From an uncultured cyanobacterium (GTDB lineage: Bacteria; Cyanobacteriota; Cyanobacteriia; Cyanobacteriales; Geitlerinemataceae), in assembly GCA_937121005.1 (NCBI GenBank), contig CAKZKB010000685.1, positions 1 to 6,711 on the forward strand: 6,711 nucleotides of DNA, written 5' to 3'. The translations under genes were made by a program, and so were the position numbers. Of the stretch, positions 5,748-6,711 are shown piece after piece. How positions within the stretch are numbered: position 1 is the first letter of the stretch; each line of letters begins with the position of its first letter. A model generated the notes under the pieces. That model was not told the origin of the DNA. It saw nothing but the letters and a program-made list of their open reading frames with translations, and made no database searches.

Positions 5748-6140
5748 GTGTATTTACTGGATACAAACATTTGCATCGCTTTGTTAGAGGAGAATACACG
5801 GGCAACTCGTGAATTCATACTCAAACCAGATCTTTGCTATGTTTCGACGATTGTTGTTTCAGAACTTTACAAGGGAGTTTACTGCTCTACAAAAATAGAG
5901 AGAAATCTCACTATCCTAATTAATTTTTTGCAAGAAGTGCTTGTTTTTGACTTCGATCGCGCTGCGGCTGAAGAGTTTGGTAAAATTCAAGGAGAGTTAC
6001 GAAAAAAGGGAAAGCCGACAGGAGAAATGGATGCTTTAATTGCGGCAATGGCCCGTTCTCGCGGCGATATTTTGGTCACGAATAACGTTCGTCATTTTGA
6101 AAACATTTCAGGTTTGGCGATCGCCAATTGGTTGGAGTAA
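5748..6140 (+). CDS. vapC: VapC-type PIN-domain ribonuclease toxin
   Basis: A 130-residue PIN-domain protein, the usual VapC length. VapC toxins are Mg-dependent RNases that cut tRNA or rRNA and block translation until bound by their antitoxin. The acidic metal site is visible: Asp5 in YLLDTNI, Glu39 in VVSELYKG and Asp95 in GEMDALIAAMA. LVTNNVRHFENISGL (109-123) closes the domain; its Asn113 occupies the region where a fourth acidic residue often lies, which is common in this subfamily. The start is GTG at 5748, the only start that keeps the Asp5 strand. GAGGAG directly abuts it (one-base spacer) and GGAGG at 5732-5736 has a more usual 11-base spacing, inside the antitoxin's end. The antitoxin stop TAG is in the same frame, two codons upstream of the GTG, so translation is probably coupled by re-initiation. 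The gene appears intact and active. Confidence 0.93.
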   Translation: MYLLDTNICIALLEENTRATREFILKPDLCYVSTIVVSELYKGVYCSTKIERNLTILINFLQEVLVFDFDRAAAEEFGKIQGELRKKGKPTGEMDALIAAMARSRGDILVTNNVRHFENISGLAIANWLE

Positions 6141-6189
6141 AAAGCCAACAATGTCAATGGTAATATTTTTGCATACTCGGCTTGGTAAT

Positions 6190-6206
6190 GGGAGCGTCTC
6201 GCTCCC
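6190..6206. repeat. Short perfect hairpin downstream of vapC
   Basis: GGGAGCG, a TCT loop and CGCTCCC form a 7-bp GC-rich stem. A T-stretch (CTTTTTCG) follows only about 10 bases later, so it is at best a weak terminator for the toxin operon. Palindromes of this wording resemble dispersed cyanobacterial repeats. The rest of 6141-6330 shows no gene I can support. Confidence 0.5.
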
Positions 6207-6331
6207 CAACTGTAACTTTTTCGATTTGGATTTAGAGCGATCGGGAGTTCCCAAAAACCGGATTGTTTTGGGTTTTCGAGAGCCAGAAGTTCGTCAGTAC
6301 ACGGGTTATGCGATCGCCTGAATACCAAAAT

Positions 6332-6354
6332 GTAGGGGCGAAGGGCCTTCGCCC
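6332..6354. repeat. GTAGGGGCGA-type hairpin repeat
   Basis: GGGCGAAGG (6336-6344), one central base, and CCTTCGCCC (6346-6354) form a perfect 9-bp stem. The left flank makes GTAGGGGCGA, the same ten bases that open the palindrome at 1645. It stands about 20 bases upstream of the extended -10 box of the second antitoxin-like gene, and could end upstream transcription or mark the edge of a rearranged segment. Confidence 0.6.
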
Positions 6355-6374
6355 AACCAAAAGCCGCACCGATC

Positions 6375-6383
6375 TGATACAAT
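6375..6383 (+). promoter_or_regulatory. Extended -10 promoter of the second antitoxin-like gene
   Basis: TGATACAAT matches TGN plus TACAAT and lies 37 bases before the ATG, nearly the same distance as in the first copy at 5446-5454. Bases between the -10 box and the ribosome-binding block differ between copies, so conservation of the box and its spacing stands out. Confidence 0.55.
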
Positions 6384-6397
6384 AGAGTCAACCCAAC

Positions 6398-6489
6398 GAT
6401 CGCGCTTTGAGGTAGACACCATGCAAATTACAGGAATTAAACGCGGAAAGACGATCGAATTGCCAGAAGAACTCGATCTCCCGGACGGA
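6398..6489 (+). repeat. Duplicated leader plus first 23 codons of the antitoxin, copy 2
   Basis: Direct repeat of 5470-5561, 87 of 92 positions identical, same orientation, 928 bases downstream. It covers the GAGG ribosome binding site and the complete N-terminal stretch MQITGIKRGKTIELPEELDL plus PDG. Codon changes inside it are synonymous (GAG/GAA, TTA/TTG), consistent with either a fairly recent duplication or selection on the protein module. Confidence 0.9.
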
Positions 6490-6711
6490 GAAGCGATCGA
6501 TATTGAGATTTGTGAAGACAATCTCGATCGCAAAGAAGGTGGTGGTTTTTGGGACTCTGTTCTGGAATTTCGCCAAAAATACAATATTGCAGAACTCGAC
6601 ATCGATCCCGATGAGATTTTTAAAGATGTGCGCGATCGCTCTCCCGGACAAGAAGATGATGGGGTAGGCTTCGGTCAGGCGGTACTTCAGTTTCGAGAAG
6701 ACGAAAATATT
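6421..6711 (+). CDS. Second antitoxin-like protein with a different, internally repeated tail (3' end outside window)
   Basis: Ninety-seven codons are open to the window edge without a stop. Residues 1-23 are identical to the antitoxin at 5493 and 24-30 remain similar (EAIDIEI against QAIAVEI); from residue 31 the sequences are unrelated. The tail has GGGFWDSVLEFRQKYNI (40-56), then AELDIDPDEIFKDVRDRSPG (57-76), then GVGFGQAVLQFREDENI (81-97): the first and third segments agree at 9 of 17 positions, so a 41-residue unit is starting a second time. The FR..YNI.EL.IDPDEIF..VRDRSPG wording resembles C-terminal tails of other cyanobacterial type II antitoxins, from memory and unverified. GAGG (6409-6412) stands eight bases before the ATG, as in copy 1. 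A toxin gene may follow outside the window. The protein is acidic and cytoplasmic; role as antitoxin is inferred from the shared N-terminus. Confidence 0.8.
   Translation, partial: MQITGIKRGKTIELPEELDLPDGEAIDIEICEDNLDRKEGGGFWDSVLEFRQKYNIAELDIDPDEIFKDVRDRSPGQEDDGVGFGQAVLQFREDENI

Larger units (their letters stand above)
394..6639. repeat. HIP1 octamers (GCGATCGC), 16 copies across the window
   Basis: Exact copies begin at 394, 727, 1432, 1598, 2401, 3184, 3371, 3377 (overlapping the previous), 4006, 4286, 4523, 4544, 5125, 6117, 6310 and 6632. That is about one per 420 bases, against roughly one per 65 kb for a random octamer. HIP1 is a known hallmark of many cyanobacterial genomes, and the sites here fall mostly inside genes, including the unknown ones, which argues that those are long-resident rather than recently acquired. 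Confidence 0.95.

Noticed and set aside
6040..6321. 93-codon open frame overlapping the end of vapC and the following intergenic DNA
   Set aside because: It starts within the PIN-domain gene in another frame, has no ribosome binding site and runs through the palindrome at 6190-6206; its product shows no recognisable domain.
6306..6651. Minus-strand open frames across the second antitoxin-like gene
   Set aside because: They mirror similar antisense frames over the first copy simply because the DNA is duplicated, and they overlap a plus-strand gene with promoter and ribosome binding site.

Overview
The window reads as chromosomal DNA of a cyanobacterium. The strongest sign is the octamer GCGATCGC (HIP1, the highly iterated palindrome of cyanobacterial genomes), of which I count 16 exact copies in 6.7 kb. 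Dispersed palindromes such as AGAAACCSGGTTTCT and GTAGGGGCGA-type hairpins, and extended -10 promoters without a clear -35 box, agree with this. The species cannot be named from this window.

Left part (1-3702): two housekeeping loci, transcribed divergently. On the minus strand is the first 518 codons of pheT, the beta subunit of phenylalanyl-tRNA synthetase, whose 3' part lies beyond position 1. A 355-base gap carries a 28-bp perfect palindrome and an extended -10 promoter. It is followed on the plus strand by a small glutaredoxin-family protein and, 38 bases on, murE, the ligase that adds meso-diaminopimelate to the peptidoglycan precursor.

Middle part (3703-5366): a short intergenic stretch with nested inverted repeats separates murE from a convergent gene of unknown function. 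That gene encodes a multi-pass membrane protein with a soluble C-terminal domain holding a CSSC motif. It is divergent from a small lipoprotein gene with a possible Sm-like beta domain, and the two genes appear to share an 11-bp symmetric sequence that contains a -10 box on each strand. Neither product could be assigned a function.

Right part (5367-6711): a toxin-antitoxin region. An 82-residue antitoxin-like protein is followed after 6 bases by a 130-residue VapC-type PIN-domain RNase toxin. About 0.9 kb downstream, the ribosome-binding region and the first 23 codons of the antitoxin occur again (87 of 92 bases identical), and an extended -10 box sits at nearly the same distance. Here they are joined to an unrelated C-terminal tail that itself begins to repeat with a 41-residue period before the window ends. 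The most interesting signal is this shared control region and N-terminal (probably DNA-binding) module carrying two different tails. It suggests module shuffling and possible cross-regulation between two neighbouring toxin-antitoxin loci. No RNA gene, insertion-sequence transposase, CRISPR array or replication origin was seen.
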